Shown here piece after piece: positions 41,717-50,987 of a stretch of DNA of 64,000 bases (positions are counted from its first letter, which is position 1; each line of letters opens with the position of its first letter). The notes beneath the pieces are model-generated. The model made no database searches, was not told where the DNA came from, and saw nothing but the letters and a program-made list of their open reading frames with translations. Source of the stretch: Paenibacillus glycanilyticus (lineage in GTDB: Bacteria > Bacillota > Bacilli > Paenibacillales > Paenibacillaceae); NCBI RefSeq assembly GCF_030161375.1, contig NZ_BSSQ01000005.1, positions 62,001-126,000 on the forward strand, in the 5' to 3' direction. A program made the position numbers and the translations under genes.

Positions 41717-42682
41717 TTGAGCAATGAACAAATAACGGCAATTAACCCTGCAGTGCATATCCGCAGCGCATCAAAAAAACGAACCGTGTGGAAACGCTAT
41801 CTCGATAACAAGTATTTTTTTATCATGCTGGCACCTGTCATTTTGTATTTTATTATTTTTCACTACTTTCCGATCTATGGGGTCATCATTGCTTTCGAAA
41901 ATTTCAAAATCATTAAAGGCATCACGGGCAGCCCTTGGGTTGGGCTGGACAATTTCAGAGACATGTTCTCTGGGCTTTATTTTCTCCCGGTGCTGAAGAA
42001 CACCTTCATTATTAATTCTTATAAACTTCTCTTCGGTTTTCCGGCACCGATTTTGTTAGCAATCCTGCTTAATGAAATTCGCAAGCCTCTTTTCAAAAAA
42101 TCAGTGCAGACGATCACTTACTTGCCTTACTTTCTCTCCTGGATCGCGCTGTCGGGCATCATTATCGAGTTTCTGTCTCCAAGCCGCGGCCCGATCAATG
42201 TTTTACTAGACTTGCTTGGCTTCAAGCCGATTTTCTTTATCGCCGACGTACACTGGTTCAGGTCCATCCTGGTCAGTACGGAGATCTGGAAGACGGTTGG
42301 CTTCAACGCTATCATCTATTTGGCCGCCATTGCCGGTATAAATCCAGAGTTATATGAAGCAGCCGACGTCGACGGCATCAGCAAACTGAAGAAAATTTGG
42401 TACATTACGCTGCCTTCTATCTCACCGGTTATCGTCATAATGCTCATTCTCACTTCGGGTCAAATCATTAACGACGATTTCGATCAAATCTACAATCTGC
42501 TCAACGCCAAGGTAAGCAGCGTTGGCGACGTAATTTCCACCTATACCTATACCGAAGGAATTCAAAAAATGAATTACAGCTATGCCGCAGCAGTTGGCCT
42601 GTTCAAGAATGTCGTTGCGCTTGTTGTCGTACTGACCGCCAACTTTATTGCCAAACGGTTCAGCGATGAGACGATATTTTAG
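41717..42682 (+). CDS. LplB-type sugar ABC permease (cassette 2)
   Basis: About 321 residues. FIMLAPVILYFIIFHYFPIYGVIIAFENFKI, FKKSVQTITYLPYFLSWIALSGIIIEFL, and the EAA loop ELYEAADVDGISKLKKIWYITLPSI. I choose TTG at 41717 (TGAGG 5 bases upstream) because the promoter lies at 41623-41652; an ATG at 41699 is the alternative. Diverged from the cassette 1 permease, so the two cassettes are not a recent duplication. Confidence 0.9.
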   Translation: MSNEQITAINPAVHIRSASKKRTVWKRYLDNKYFFIMLAPVILYFIIFHYFPIYGVIIAFENFKIIKGITGSPWVGLDNFRDMFSGLYFLPVLKNTFIINSYKLLFGFPAPILLAILLNEIRKPLFKKSVQTITYLPYFLSWIALSGIIIEFLSPSRGPINVLLDLLGFKPIFFIADVHWFRSILVSTEIWKTVGFNAIIYLAAIAGINPELYEAADVDGISKLKKIWYITLPSISPVIVIMLILTSGQIINDDFDQIYNLLNAKVSSVGDVISTYTYTEGIQKMNYSYAAAVGLFKNVVALVVVLTANFIAKRFSDETIF

Positions 42683-42719
42683 CCTGAATAACGAGATGTT
42701 TGAATGGAGGAAACCTGAG

Positions 42720-43595
42720 GTGCGGACTTATACAACAAACAAATCCGATTTTATTTTTACCTTCTTCGTTTACACTGTCCTGACTCTATTGGCGGTTGTC
42801 ACGCTGCTGCCCTTTCTGCAAATCGTAACACTATCAATGAGCTCGGCGGAGATTGTGAACAGCTACGGCTTTCATTTCATCCCGACATCCTTTGACTTCT
42901 CCGGTTACCGGCAGGTGTTCCACAATGACTTGATCTGGACAGCCTACGGCAATACGATTTTGCGTACCGTGCTGGCTGTTGCCCTTACGCTGGTTCTCAC
43001 TTTCCTTGGCGCTTATCCGCTATCGAAAAAATTTCTGCCGCACCGAACGTTCTGGACGGGTTTCGTCGTTCTGACGATGTTTTTCTCAGGCGGCATGATT
43101 CCCTCTTACATTCTAGTGAAAGAGCTCGGTTTGATGAACAGCATCTGGTCGCTCGTATTGCCGGGTGCGGTCAGCACGTTTCTGCTGCTGATCGTACGAA
43201 ACTTCATTCATGAAATTCCGGAAGCACTGGAGGAATCGGCCAAGATGGATGGCGCGAATGACATCTATATTTTATGGCGGATTATCCTGCCCCTTTCGAT
43301 GCCCGTTCTAGCCACCGTTGCGCTTTATACTGGCGTTTATCACTGGAATGCCTGGTTCGACAGCATGCTTTACATTCAGGATGAGAAGAAACAAGTGCTG
43401 CAGCTGGTACTGCGACATATCGTGCTTGACGGCGATCTGGCAGCTTCTGGGACGGAGACTGGCCAGACCAATGTCAATACGGAGTCGATGAAGCTTGCAA
43501 CGCTTATCGTTTCCATCCTTCCCATTTTGTGCGTTTACCCCTTCTTGCAAAAGTATTTCGTCAAAGGAACGCTGATCGGCTCCATCAAAGGGTAA
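42720..43595 (+). CDS. YtcP/LplC-type sugar ABC permease (cassette 2)
   Basis: About 291 residues. LTLLAVVTLLPFLQIVTLSMSSAEIVNSYGFHFIPTSFDFSGYRQVF, FFSGGMIPSYILVKELGLMNSIWSLVLPGAV, EAA loop ALEESAKMDGANDIYILWRIILPLSMP, and ending KYFVKGTLIGSIKG. I use GTG at 42720, 9 bases after GGAGG; a longer start at 42648 would overlap the first permease by 35 bases without a ribosome site. Confidence 0.9.
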   Translation: MRTYTTNKSDFIFTFFVYTVLTLLAVVTLLPFLQIVTLSMSSAEIVNSYGFHFIPTSFDFSGYRQVFHNDLIWTAYGNTILRTVLAVALTLVLTFLGAYPLSKKFLPHRTFWTGFVVLTMFFSGGMIPSYILVKELGLMNSIWSLVLPGAVSTFLLLIVRNFIHEIPEALEESAKMDGANDIYILWRIILPLSMPVLATVALYTGVYHWNAWFDSMLYIQDEKKQVLQLVLRHIVLDGDLAASGTETGQTNVNTESMKLATLIVSILPILCVYPFLQKYFVKGTLIGSIKG

Positions 43596-43662
43596 GTAAA
43601 CTCGGTTATTTCCTGCTCCACGGCAGGCATGACATATATACATTACAATTGGAGGGTTTCAA

Positions 43663-45327
43663 ATGACAAAAGAAAAAAAGAGAGTCAGGTCGTCAGCAAG
43701 TATTCTCCTATGCTGCATCATCGCGGCAGGCATGCTCGCAGCATGCTCCAGCAATAATAACAACGGCAATTCGGCAAGCTCCGAATCAAGCACGCCGTCT
43801 GCCGACGCAGGAAACAATGGAGGCAATCAAAGCACTAAAAATGAAGATCCCGTTACGATCGATTGGCTTGCCTACAACTCCTTCGGCCAGATGACGCCGG
43901 GCAATACGATAGACAAAATGGTTTCAGAGAAGTTTAACGCCAAGTTTAATGTTTGGTATATTGACTCAAGCAATTGGGTGGATGCGCTGAATGTCAAGCT
44001 TGCCGGAGGCGAAATGCCGGATGTCCTGCTTGTCAAACCGGATTTTAACACCATCTCCAAATATGTCGATAACGGTGTGCTTGCCCCGATCTCCGAAGAC
44101 ACGATTCGCCAATTCGCACCATCGTACGCAAAACTAATCGATCAATATGATTTGTGGAATACGGTGAAATATGACGGGCAAATCTACGCGCTTCCAGCTA
44201 TCAACATTAATGGAGATTACCCAACCGCGTTAATATGGCGCCAAGATTGGCTGAAGAAAGTAGGTATCACAAAAATCCCTCAGACGCTTCAGGAATTCGA
44301 GGACGCTTTAATCAAGATTCGCAACAACGACCCGGACGGCAACGGGAAGAAAGACACGTACGGCTTATCGGATTACGCTATGCCGGCCATTCTTGGTGCA
44401 TTCGGCTACCCCGGTATCTCTGATTTCAAGAATGCCGGTAAAGGCATCGTAAACCTCGATTATATCCAGAAGGACGGCAGAATTCAGTTGGCGGCGATAC
44501 AACCGGAGATGAAGGATGCGCTTACCTTGCTGGCCAAGTGGTACAAAGAAGAACTTATTGATCCCGAATTCATTACCTCGGAAAATACAGGCGGTTACTG
44601 GGCTGACTCAAATGCCTTCTATAATAACCGGATTGCACTGACAGGCAAAGGCATGTATTACCACTGGAGAAACAAAATGAATCCAAACGCTCCTGACGAC
44701 TTGGGAGGCGGACAATATCAGAACCTTCTGAAAGCGCAGCCGACAGCGGAAATTGCTTTCGGTACGCCGCCTGTCGGATCAGGCGGCAAATCCGGTACGA
44801 TCAAATGGGGCGTTAACGCCCCACCGGTAGGCATTACAACAAAAGGCGCAAAGGATCCTCGCAAGATGGAGACGATTCTGAAGATGGCTGAAGCATCGAT
44901 CACCGATTTCGATTATTACAACACTACATTCAGAGGCGTTGAAGGCGAAGATTGGAAGGAAGAAAACGGCAGTTACATCAACCTCAACCCAAAAATCACG
45001 ACTGCGGACGCAGCTAAAAAAGGAATTGCCGTCTACCATATGATTGAATCGCCCGACTTCAACAAAAAGTTTGATGCCTTCAACTACCAATTCGCCGACA
45101 GCGTCAAAACGACAGGTTATTCCCCATTCCCTGCACCGACAGTCGATTCGTTTACGAAGTACGCGGGTGATCTTACAAAGCTCACTGATGATGCCTATCT
45201 GAAGATCATCCTCGGTGAAGCAAGCCCGGACAGCTTCGACGATTTCGTCAAGAAGTTCAAGGCTAACGGCGGCGATCAAATTGAGAAGGACGTCAACGAC
45301 ACTTACAATAAGATGGTCGGCAAATAA
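43663..45327 (+). CDS. Oligosaccharide-binding lipoprotein (cassette 2)
   Basis: 554 residues. Lipobox MLAACS (Cys about 28), Asn/Ser/Gly linker to about 63, then a solute-binding fold (EDPVTIDWLAYNSFGQMTPGNTIDKMVSEKFNAKFNVWYIDSSNWVDALNVKLAGGEMPDVLLVKPD). A segment NDPDGNGKKDTYGLS (about 220-234) resembles the calcium-binding loop seen in alginate- and other uronide-binding proteins of this class. GGAGGG precedes the ATG. Last of cassette 2. Confidence 0.93.
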   Translation: MTKEKKRVRSSASILLCCIIAAGMLAACSSNNNNGNSASSESSTPSADAGNNGGNQSTKNEDPVTIDWLAYNSFGQMTPGNTIDKMVSEKFNAKFNVWYIDSSNWVDALNVKLAGGEMPDVLLVKPDFNTISKYVDNGVLAPISEDTIRQFAPSYAKLIDQYDLWNTVKYDGQIYALPAININGDYPTALIWRQDWLKKVGITKIPQTLQEFEDALIKIRNNDPDGNGKKDTYGLSDYAMPAILGAFGYPGISDFKNAGKGIVNLDYIQKDGRIQLAAIQPEMKDALTLLAKWYKEELIDPEFITSENTGGYWADSNAFYNNRIALTGKGMYYHWRNKMNPNAPDDLGGGQYQNLLKAQPTAEIAFGTPPVGSGGKSGTIKWGVNAPPVGITTKGAKDPRKMETILKMAEASITDFDYYNTTFRGVEGEDWKEENGSYINLNPKITTADAAKKGIAVYHMIESPDFNKKFDAFNYQFADSVKTTGYSPFPAPTVDSFTKYAGDLTKLTDDAYLKIILGEASPDSFDDFVKKFKANGGDQIEKDVNDTYNKMVGK

Positions 45328-45360
45328 TAGCCGGCAGCCTTAATTGGTTCCGATTGCATA

Positions 45361-45398
45361 AAGGTAGAAGCAGACTGCGATGCAGCTGCTTCTATCTT
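45361..45398 (+). terminator. Terminator after cassette 2
   Basis: AAGGTAGAAGCAG / CTGCTTCTATCTT around a 12-base loop, followed by TCTATTGTTT. Probably partial, because the regulator gene follows 31 bases later on the same strand. Confidence 0.75.
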
Positions 45399-45428
45399 TC
45401 TATTGTTTCCAGGCGGGAGGAGTTTGGG

Positions 45429-47666
45429 ATGAAATTAAACAAACATGGCAAGCAGCAGCCCCATTTTTTTCAGCAACTATTTTTGTTTAACATCATACTG
45501 GTCGTTCTCGTAACCTTCATGCCAGTCGTTATTTACTATCAGTATTTTTCGAAAGCGCTTAATGAGCAGCTGGAAAACATCAATAAGCAGACCGTCATGC
45601 AATTCCGCAGCTCCATTGACGATCAATTTCTGAAAGACAGCATTAAAATGATTCAGACGAGCTTCGTAGATTCTACGGAATACGATACGCTGAACAAGCC
45701 GATGATGAGCTCCATCCGGCATGATTCCACTGCGATCCGCAACGTGGTCAACAAACTGGACAACCTGCAGAGTAATCTCCCCAATGTACGTTCGATTGAT
45801 GTTTACTATAAGACCGACAACGTACTTTTCTATGATTCCCGCTTCTGTTTCCTGAGCGAGGACACCTGTTCCATTGGTTCCCGCAAAGGCTGGCTGGAAC
45901 AATTCCAGCATTCGCAGGGGCAGGTCAGCTGGATGCCTCCAAGTCCGTATTCTTACGCTGGCACGCCGGACGAACCGGTCATTACCTATGTTAGAAGCAT
46001 TCCCTACTTTGCACCGCCCGAAAAACGGAAGGCAATCGTGGCCGTTAATATTTCCGCGGCCGCTCTGGATGCGGCGCTGCAGCAATTAAAGGATCCGGCA
46101 GATGGTCAGATCATGATCGTGGATGAGATCGGCAGAATCATCGCGAGTAACCATCCGCACGATCAAATTAACGAGCTTAAGCATGGCGAAAATGATTGGC
46201 TGGACAAGATACTGCTGAATCAGGAGCAAGGCAGCAACGAGAGTATTTTTAATGACAAAATCGCAGGAAACTCGACCATGGTCTCATACTTGAAGTCGGA
46301 TTATAATAATTGGCATTATGTTTCGATGGTCAATAAAGATTTGTTTTATAAACAAGCAACCGAACTGAGAAATCGGCTCTTTATGATGGTTATTGTCTTC
46401 CTGGCCGTTGGCCTGCTGATTTCGTATGTGCTTGCGAAACGTGTTCATAAGCCAATCCGCAGTGTAATCGGCAGCTATTCGAATCAGATCCTCGATTTGA
46501 ACCAGAAGGTCCAAGTGAATAAACCCGTCATCCGGCATAATTATATCCGCAGTCTGCTCCATGAAGAGTCATCCAAACCAGCACTTTCACTGGAAAGCGA
46601 TTACTTGCAGGTTAATTCCAACTGGAGCCTCTTCTATACCTTCGTCCTGCAGACGCCAAAACAGGAATTGTTCGAGAACGAACAAGCCTGCTCATTCCGG
46701 CTTATCGCAATGCTAGAATCCATGAATGAACCTGGTTACCAGATTTGGGCGATAAAAGATTACGGCAATCAAGTGCAAGGGATTGTTTTCCTCGACGAAG
46801 TAACCGAGGCAGCAACCGTCACCCGGCATATTACGGAGATGATTGGACTGATCTATGGGAACGATTACCGAATGGCCCTTGGCTATACATATCCGCTCGG
46901 CGATTATACAATTTCCATCTCCTACCGAGAGGCGGTTGAAGCTCTTGAATACGCCTACCTCTATCCGGACGATAAGGTGCTTTCCTATCATACGCTGAAA
47001 ATTTCAGACCGGCAGCGGAGCGGCGGTTCGGTCAGCCTGACAGACGAGCTTGAGGTGAGTATCCGGGCATGCGACGAGAATAAAGCCATTCAGCTAATCA
47101 GGAAGCTGGCGGATGAGATGCGGAGTGGAGCGTTCACCGTGGAATATTGCAAGACCCATTTTTCCGACGTAATCGCTTCGATGAGAAAGGTCGTGGAGTC
47201 GATCGGTTTCAGCTCAACCGCCCTGTTCGGCTGCGATATTAGGGAAAAGTTCAAGGAGCTCGACCATATCGGAGAAGCGGCTGACTGGGCGATTAGCCTC
47301 ATTAGGAAGGCGGTTTCGGCGATTGAAAACCGTAAACAAAGCTTTGATTATAACATCGAAATCAAAATTAAAAATTATATTAATGAACATCTTTACGACG
47401 ATATTAGCCTTGAACGGGTAGCGGATGATATGAACATTAGTGCAAATTACCTCGGTAAATTATTCAAGAAGAGCACCGGAATCAATTTTACCGAATATTT
47501 GACGGAATGCCGGCTATCGGAGGCTGCTAAGCTGCTCAAGGAGACCAAGCTTCCGGTGAACGAGATCGCAAGCAAGCTCGGCTACAGCTCCACAAACCAT
47601 TTTATACGGATATTCAAAGAGAAGTACGGCGACACGCCGAAAAAATATCAGCTCCTGTACAAATGA
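45429..47666 (+). CDS. Transmembrane AraC-type regulator (YtdP-like)
   Basis: 745 residues. TM1 is at about 20-40 (LFLFNIILVVLVTFMPVVIYY), followed by an extracellular sensor of about 260 residues and TM2 at about 320-343 (LFMMVIVFLAVGLLISYVLA). A cytoplasmic middle region leads to a C-terminal AraC domain (ISLERVADDMNISANYLGKLFKKSTGINFTEYLTECRL...VNEIASKLGYSSTNHFIRIFKEKYGDTPKKYQLLYK). A membrane receptor and DNA-binding protein in one chain, without phosphorelay. ATG at 45429 follows GGGAGGAG. Probably senses the sugar taken up by cassette 2 and regulates it. Confidence 0.93.
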   Translation: MKLNKHGKQQPHFFQQLFLFNIILVVLVTFMPVVIYYQYFSKALNEQLENINKQTVMQFRSSIDDQFLKDSIKMIQTSFVDSTEYDTLNKPMMSSIRHDSTAIRNVVNKLDNLQSNLPNVRSIDVYYKTDNVLFYDSRFCFLSEDTCSIGSRKGWLEQFQHSQGQVSWMPPSPYSYAGTPDEPVITYVRSIPYFAPPEKRKAIVAVNISAAALDAALQQLKDPADGQIMIVDEIGRIIASNHPHDQINELKHGENDWLDKILLNQEQGSNESIFNDKIAGNSTMVSYLKSDYNNWHYVSMVNKDLFYKQATELRNRLFMMVIVFLAVGLLISYVLAKRVHKPIRSVIGSYSNQILDLNQKVQVNKPVIRHNYIRSLLHEESSKPALSLESDYLQVNSNWSLFYTFVLQTPKQELFENEQACSFRLIAMLESMNEPGYQIWAIKDYGNQVQGIVFLDEVTEAATVTRHITEMIGLIYGNDYRMALGYTYPLGDYTISISYREAVEALEYAYLYPDDKVLSYHTLKISDRQRSGGSVSLTDELEVSIRACDENKAIQLIRKLADEMRSGAFTVEYCKTHFSDVIASMRKVVESIGFSSTALFGCDIREKFKELDHIGEAADWAISLIRKAVSAIENRKQSFDYNIEIKIKNYINEHLYDDISLERVADDMNISANYLGKLFKKSTGINFTEYLTECRLSEAAKLLKETKLPVNEIASKLGYSSTNHFIRIFKEKYGDTPKKYQLLYK

Positions 47667-47693
47667 TCTTTCGGCATATAGCTCCACTGCAGA

Positions 47694-48563
47694 CTACACA
47701 AGCTTCAGCCGGTCGACGTTCCAGTCATGCTGGCCTTCGCGGTACTGCAGCGGAGTCATCCCCACATAACGCTTGAACACTTTGCCGAAATAGCTGGTCG
47801 TATCGAACCCGGTTGCTGCGGCAATCTGCGTCACGGTTAAGTCACTGCCGCCGAGCAGCTCGGCCGCTTCTTCCACGCGCACCCGGTTCAAGTAATCAAA
47901 TGGCGAAAGGCCAAGCGCGCGATGAAACGCTTTGCAATAATGAGACTTCGACAGATGTTCAACCGCTGCTAACTCCTCGAGGTTGATCGTCCGACCGTAC
48001 TTCTCGCGCATATAGGCAATCGAAGCCCCGTAAGGCGGAAGCCCATCCGGCCTGCGGGATGCCTCATGCCCCTGACGGCTCAGCCTAAGGATAGTGAGCA
48101 GCCACTCGTAGATGCGTACGGACTGAACATATGGATCATTCAGCTTGCCCTTGATCGTGTCATGGAACAACCGTCTCCACGCGGCAATTGGTTCTGCATC
48201 GGCATTCAGCTGCAGAACGGGTCCCCGTTTATGCAGGCTGTCCCAGATGGAAGCCATTTGTCCACCGCGAAGACGAACCCAGATCACCTCCCAGGGCTCT
48301 CCCGCACGCGGATCGTAATAATAACGGTGCGGCCCGGGAATCTCTACGACAAAAGCCTGATTCTTCTTCACTTCAAACAACTGTCCCTCGACCTCCAGCC
48401 AGCCGCTTCCCGCCAGCGTGTATTGAAACAGATAGCCGGTCGTTTGCCGCGTGCGGCCCTCCCAGTCGTAGGCAGCGTCGGTAATCGTCTCATGGCCAAT
48501 CGTCTCGATCAGCATAAGCTCAGGATAGCTATCCGGGAAACGAAATCCATATGATTTAATCAC
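47694..48563 (-). CDS. AraC-family regulator
   Basis: 289 residues. Cupin domain (TTGYLFQYTLAGSGWLEVEGQLFEVKKNQAFVVEIPGPHRYYYDP) and AraC domain (INLEELAAVEHLSKSHYCKAFHRALGLSPFDYLNRVRV...VTQIAAATGFDTTSYFGKVFKRYVGMTPLQYREGQ). Begins with GTG at 48563. Divergent from the GH36-like gene, with shared short regulatory DNA carrying CAATATT/AATATTG arms, so it likely controls that gene. Confidence 0.93.
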   Translation of the reverse strand: MIKSYGFRFPDSYPELMLIETIGHETITDAAYDWEGRTRQTTGYLFQYTLAGSGWLEVEGQLFEVKKNQAFVVEIPGPHRYYYDPRAGEPWEVIWVRLRGGQMASIWDSLHKRGPVLQLNADAEPIAAWRRLFHDTIKGKLNDPYVQSVRIYEWLLTILRLSRQGHEASRRPDGLPPYGASIAYMREKYGRTINLEELAAVEHLSKSHYCKAFHRALGLSPFDYLNRVRVEEAAELLGGSDLTVTQIAAATGFDTTSYFGKVFKRYVGMTPLQYREGQHDWNVDRLKLV

Positions 48564-48644
48564 AATATTTTACCATCCAATCCACTCAATATTGTCAGAT
48601 TGATTGCAATTACCAAGTTTAATAAGATGAAGCTGAAACCAATT

Positions 48645-50822
48645 ATGAACAATATTTTATCACGAGAGGACGTGTTTCATATAGCTACCTGGAAAGATTG
48701 TTATTATAGGCTGGAAACAGACCGCTTTGTGGTCGGCAACGGACAGATTGAACGCAGTTGGCTCCTCAAAGGCAGCAAATTAACGCCGGAGGGACTAACC
48801 GATAAACTCCGGGGACGGCAATGGTTAACCTCCGGAGCTAATGCGGCAGAGGCGTATCGGCATCCCTTCTCCGCCGGAAGCCGCTTTGATGACATAGAGG
48901 CAAAGGCAGTCGTAGATAACCGGCACGGACTAGCGGCCGAGCATTGGCGCATCTCGCTTCTAATGCGGTACGGTACGCTCGATATTAAGCTTGTCGTCAG
49001 GCTTTACCCTCAGCTGCCCGTCATAAGAACCGCGCTACTGTTCCGCAAAAACGCCGCCGGGAAAGTCATACAATCCATCCCTGCTTCGGTAACCGCCGCC
49101 GGGGGCTTGTTGCTGGACACCAACAACTCGGAGCGCAGCATGCTGCCTGACGATTATGTCGATATGCTTCCCCTGCGCTTGCAGCACGGACGTTGGCAAG
49201 CCGCTAAATTCCGCGATGTAACGGATACGAACAACAATCTCGCAAGCATTGAGACTGGTCTTCTCTATCCGAACGAGAAGCTATCGCTGCGCGGCAATGT
49301 CCTTGTCATCAATGATTTGCTCAGCGGGGATGGATTAACGATCGTCAAGGAAAGTCCAACAACGTGCGGGCAGCTGAACGACTGCGGAACGGATTTCCAA
49401 TTTATCGGACGAAGTCTTTTTGTCCGCGGATCGAGCGTGACTGAGGCAGATTTAGATTTGGGAGAACATTCCGAAGACGATGTCCATGAAGGCTTCGTGC
49501 GCGCGTACGGCAGCGCCGTCGGCGTATGGAGCGGCGGCGATTATGAGTCGATGCATTGGCTGCATCAGTACGCGTTGGCGCAAAAACCAATCGTGCCGGA
49601 GCGCGATCTGTTCGTCATGAGTAACACCTGGGGGGACCGTTCAAAGGATGCGCGCATCTGTGAGTCGTTTATTCTGGAGGAGCTTGATGCCGCAGCGCGT
49701 TTGGGCGTTACCCACCTGCAGATCGACGACGGCTGGGAGCACGGTATAACCATGAATTCCGTTCAAGCATCGGTTGCTGGAGGCGGACAATGGGGCAGCT
49801 ATTACGAAGCGGATGCAGCCTTCTGGTCCGTTCATCAAGGGCGTTTCCCGCACAGCCTACATTCCGTTATGCAGCGGGCAGGCGAGTACGGCATCCGGGT
49901 CGGCTTATGGTTCTCGCCAGATGCCACTAACTACTATGGACAATGGCGTCAGGACGCGGATACGTTGCTCGGGCTCCATACGATTTGGGGAATTGACTAC
50001 TTCAAATTGGACGGCATTCATCTTCGCTCCAAGCGTGGCGAGCGTAATCTGATCGCCATGATGGACGCCGTAACGGAAGCTACCGGCGGGAAAGTATACT
50101 TTAACCTGGATGCGACAGCCGAAGTCCGGTTCGGGTATTTCAGCGACATGCCTTACGGCGGCATCTTCCTGGAGAACCGGTATACCGATTGGCGCAATTA
50201 CTATCCGCACTGGACACTGCGCAATCTTTGGCAGCTTGCCCGGTGGATGCCCGCGCAGCGCCTGCAAATGGAAGCGCTGAACGTCGAGCGCAATTCTCAG
50301 CAATACCCAAATGATCCGCTTGCGCCGGCCGCCTGCGGCATCGCTTATTCGCTTGCTGCCGCGCTCATGTCCAATCCGCTCCTCTGGATGGAGCTGTCCT
50401 CGCTCAGCGACAGCGCCGCCGCCATCATGGGCAAGCTCATCAAACGTTACCTGACTTATCGGGACGAGCTGCTCGGCGGCCACATCGTACCGATCGGAGA
50501 CGAGCCATGCGGTACGGGATGGACGGGATTCCAATCTGTCGTTAATTCGTCGACTGGCTATGTTCTCGTATTCCGCGAGTTTACTCAGCAGCAGACCAGC
50601 ACCATAAAGCTGTGGAACCTCCCGAAGGCAGCGCGACTCGAATTACAGCATATTCTCAGTTCCGATGCTAAACAGGATGCCGAGACTCATGACTTTACGA
50701 TGGAAACGGAAACTGACGTCACCGGAAACCTAACCTTCTCGCTGCCTGCTCCTTTCACGTTTGCCCTATATCGCTACAGGATCGCTCCGCATTTGCCCGA
50801 GCCTGCCTCGCACACTCGCTGA
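48645..50822 (+). CDS. GH36-like alpha-galactosidase family glycosidase
   Basis: About 725 residues, no signal peptide. N-terminal beta-sandwich (about 1-290), then a (beta/alpha)8 barrel: LFVMSNTWGDRSKDARICESFILEELDAAARLGVTHLQIDDGWEHG, GLWFSPDATNYYGQW, IDYFKLDGIHLRSKRG (likely nucleophile Asp in KLDG) and DMPYGGIFLENRYTDWRNYYPH. These fit clan GH-D (GH36/GH27). Retaining alpha-galactoside hydrolysis is the family default; the substrate could be another alpha-glycoside. The start is uncertain: ATG at 48645 or 48627, or TTG at 48600 with no clear ribosome site. Confidence 0.82.
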   Translation: MNNILSREDVFHIATWKDCYYRLETDRFVVGNGQIERSWLLKGSKLTPEGLTDKLRGRQWLTSGANAAEAYRHPFSAGSRFDDIEAKAVVDNRHGLAAEHWRISLLMRYGTLDIKLVVRLYPQLPVIRTALLFRKNAAGKVIQSIPASVTAAGGLLLDTNNSERSMLPDDYVDMLPLRLQHGRWQAAKFRDVTDTNNNLASIETGLLYPNEKLSLRGNVLVINDLLSGDGLTIVKESPTTCGQLNDCGTDFQFIGRSLFVRGSSVTEADLDLGEHSEDDVHEGFVRAYGSAVGVWSGGDYESMHWLHQYALAQKPIVPERDLFVMSNTWGDRSKDARICESFILEELDAAARLGVTHLQIDDGWEHGITMNSVQASVAGGGQWGSYYEADAAFWSVHQGRFPHSLHSVMQRAGEYGIRVGLWFSPDATNYYGQWRQDADTLLGLHTIWGIDYFKLDGIHLRSKRGERNLIAMMDAVTEATGGKVYFNLDATAEVRFGYFSDMPYGGIFLENRYTDWRNYYPHWTLRNLWQLARWMPAQRLQMEALNVERNSQQYPNDPLAPAACGIAYSLAAALMSNPLLWMELSSLSDSAAAIMGKLIKRYLTYRDELLGGHIVPIGDEPCGTGWTGFQSVVNSSTGYVLVFREFTQQQTSTIKLWNLPKAARLELQHILSSDAKQDAETHDFTMETETDVTGNLTFSLPAPFTFALYRYRIAPHLPEPASHTR

Positions 50823-50847
50823 CAATTTCTATGGAAAGAGCAGCAAC

Positions 50848-50892
50848 AGCCCGTCTCAAGGTTCTGTAGGTTAACAGAGCCAAGAGCGGGCT
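50848..50892 (+). terminator. Terminator after the GH36-like gene
   Basis: Imperfect long stem between AGCCCGTCTCAAGGTTCTGT and ACAGAGCCAAGAGCGGGCT, ending in CTTTTTTAC. Confidence 0.8.
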
Positions 50893-50917
50893 TTTTTACA
50901 TGGCATTCAAAACAAAA

Positions 50918-50943
50918 AGCCCCGCCGAAGAAGCGAGGCCTTC
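50918..50943 (-). terminator. Terminator after the heparinase-like gene
   Basis: On the minus strand GGCCTCGC-TTCTTC-GGCGGGGC followed by TTTTTGTTTTG. Faces the terminator at 50848-50892. Confidence 0.82.
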
Positions 50944-50987
50944 CGATCACGTACAGGAAACCGTAACACAACAAGCTGTCTAACTTA

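Noticed and set aside
45550..45563. CGAAAGCGCTTAAT as a cre site in the transmembrane regulator gene
   Set aside because: It has a good core but two mismatches to the cre consensus, lies inside the coding sequence and has no linked promoter; likely chance.
49905..50534. 209-residue minus-strand open frame
   Set aside because: Antisense to the catalytic barrel of the GH36-like enzyme; shadow of a GC-rich gene.
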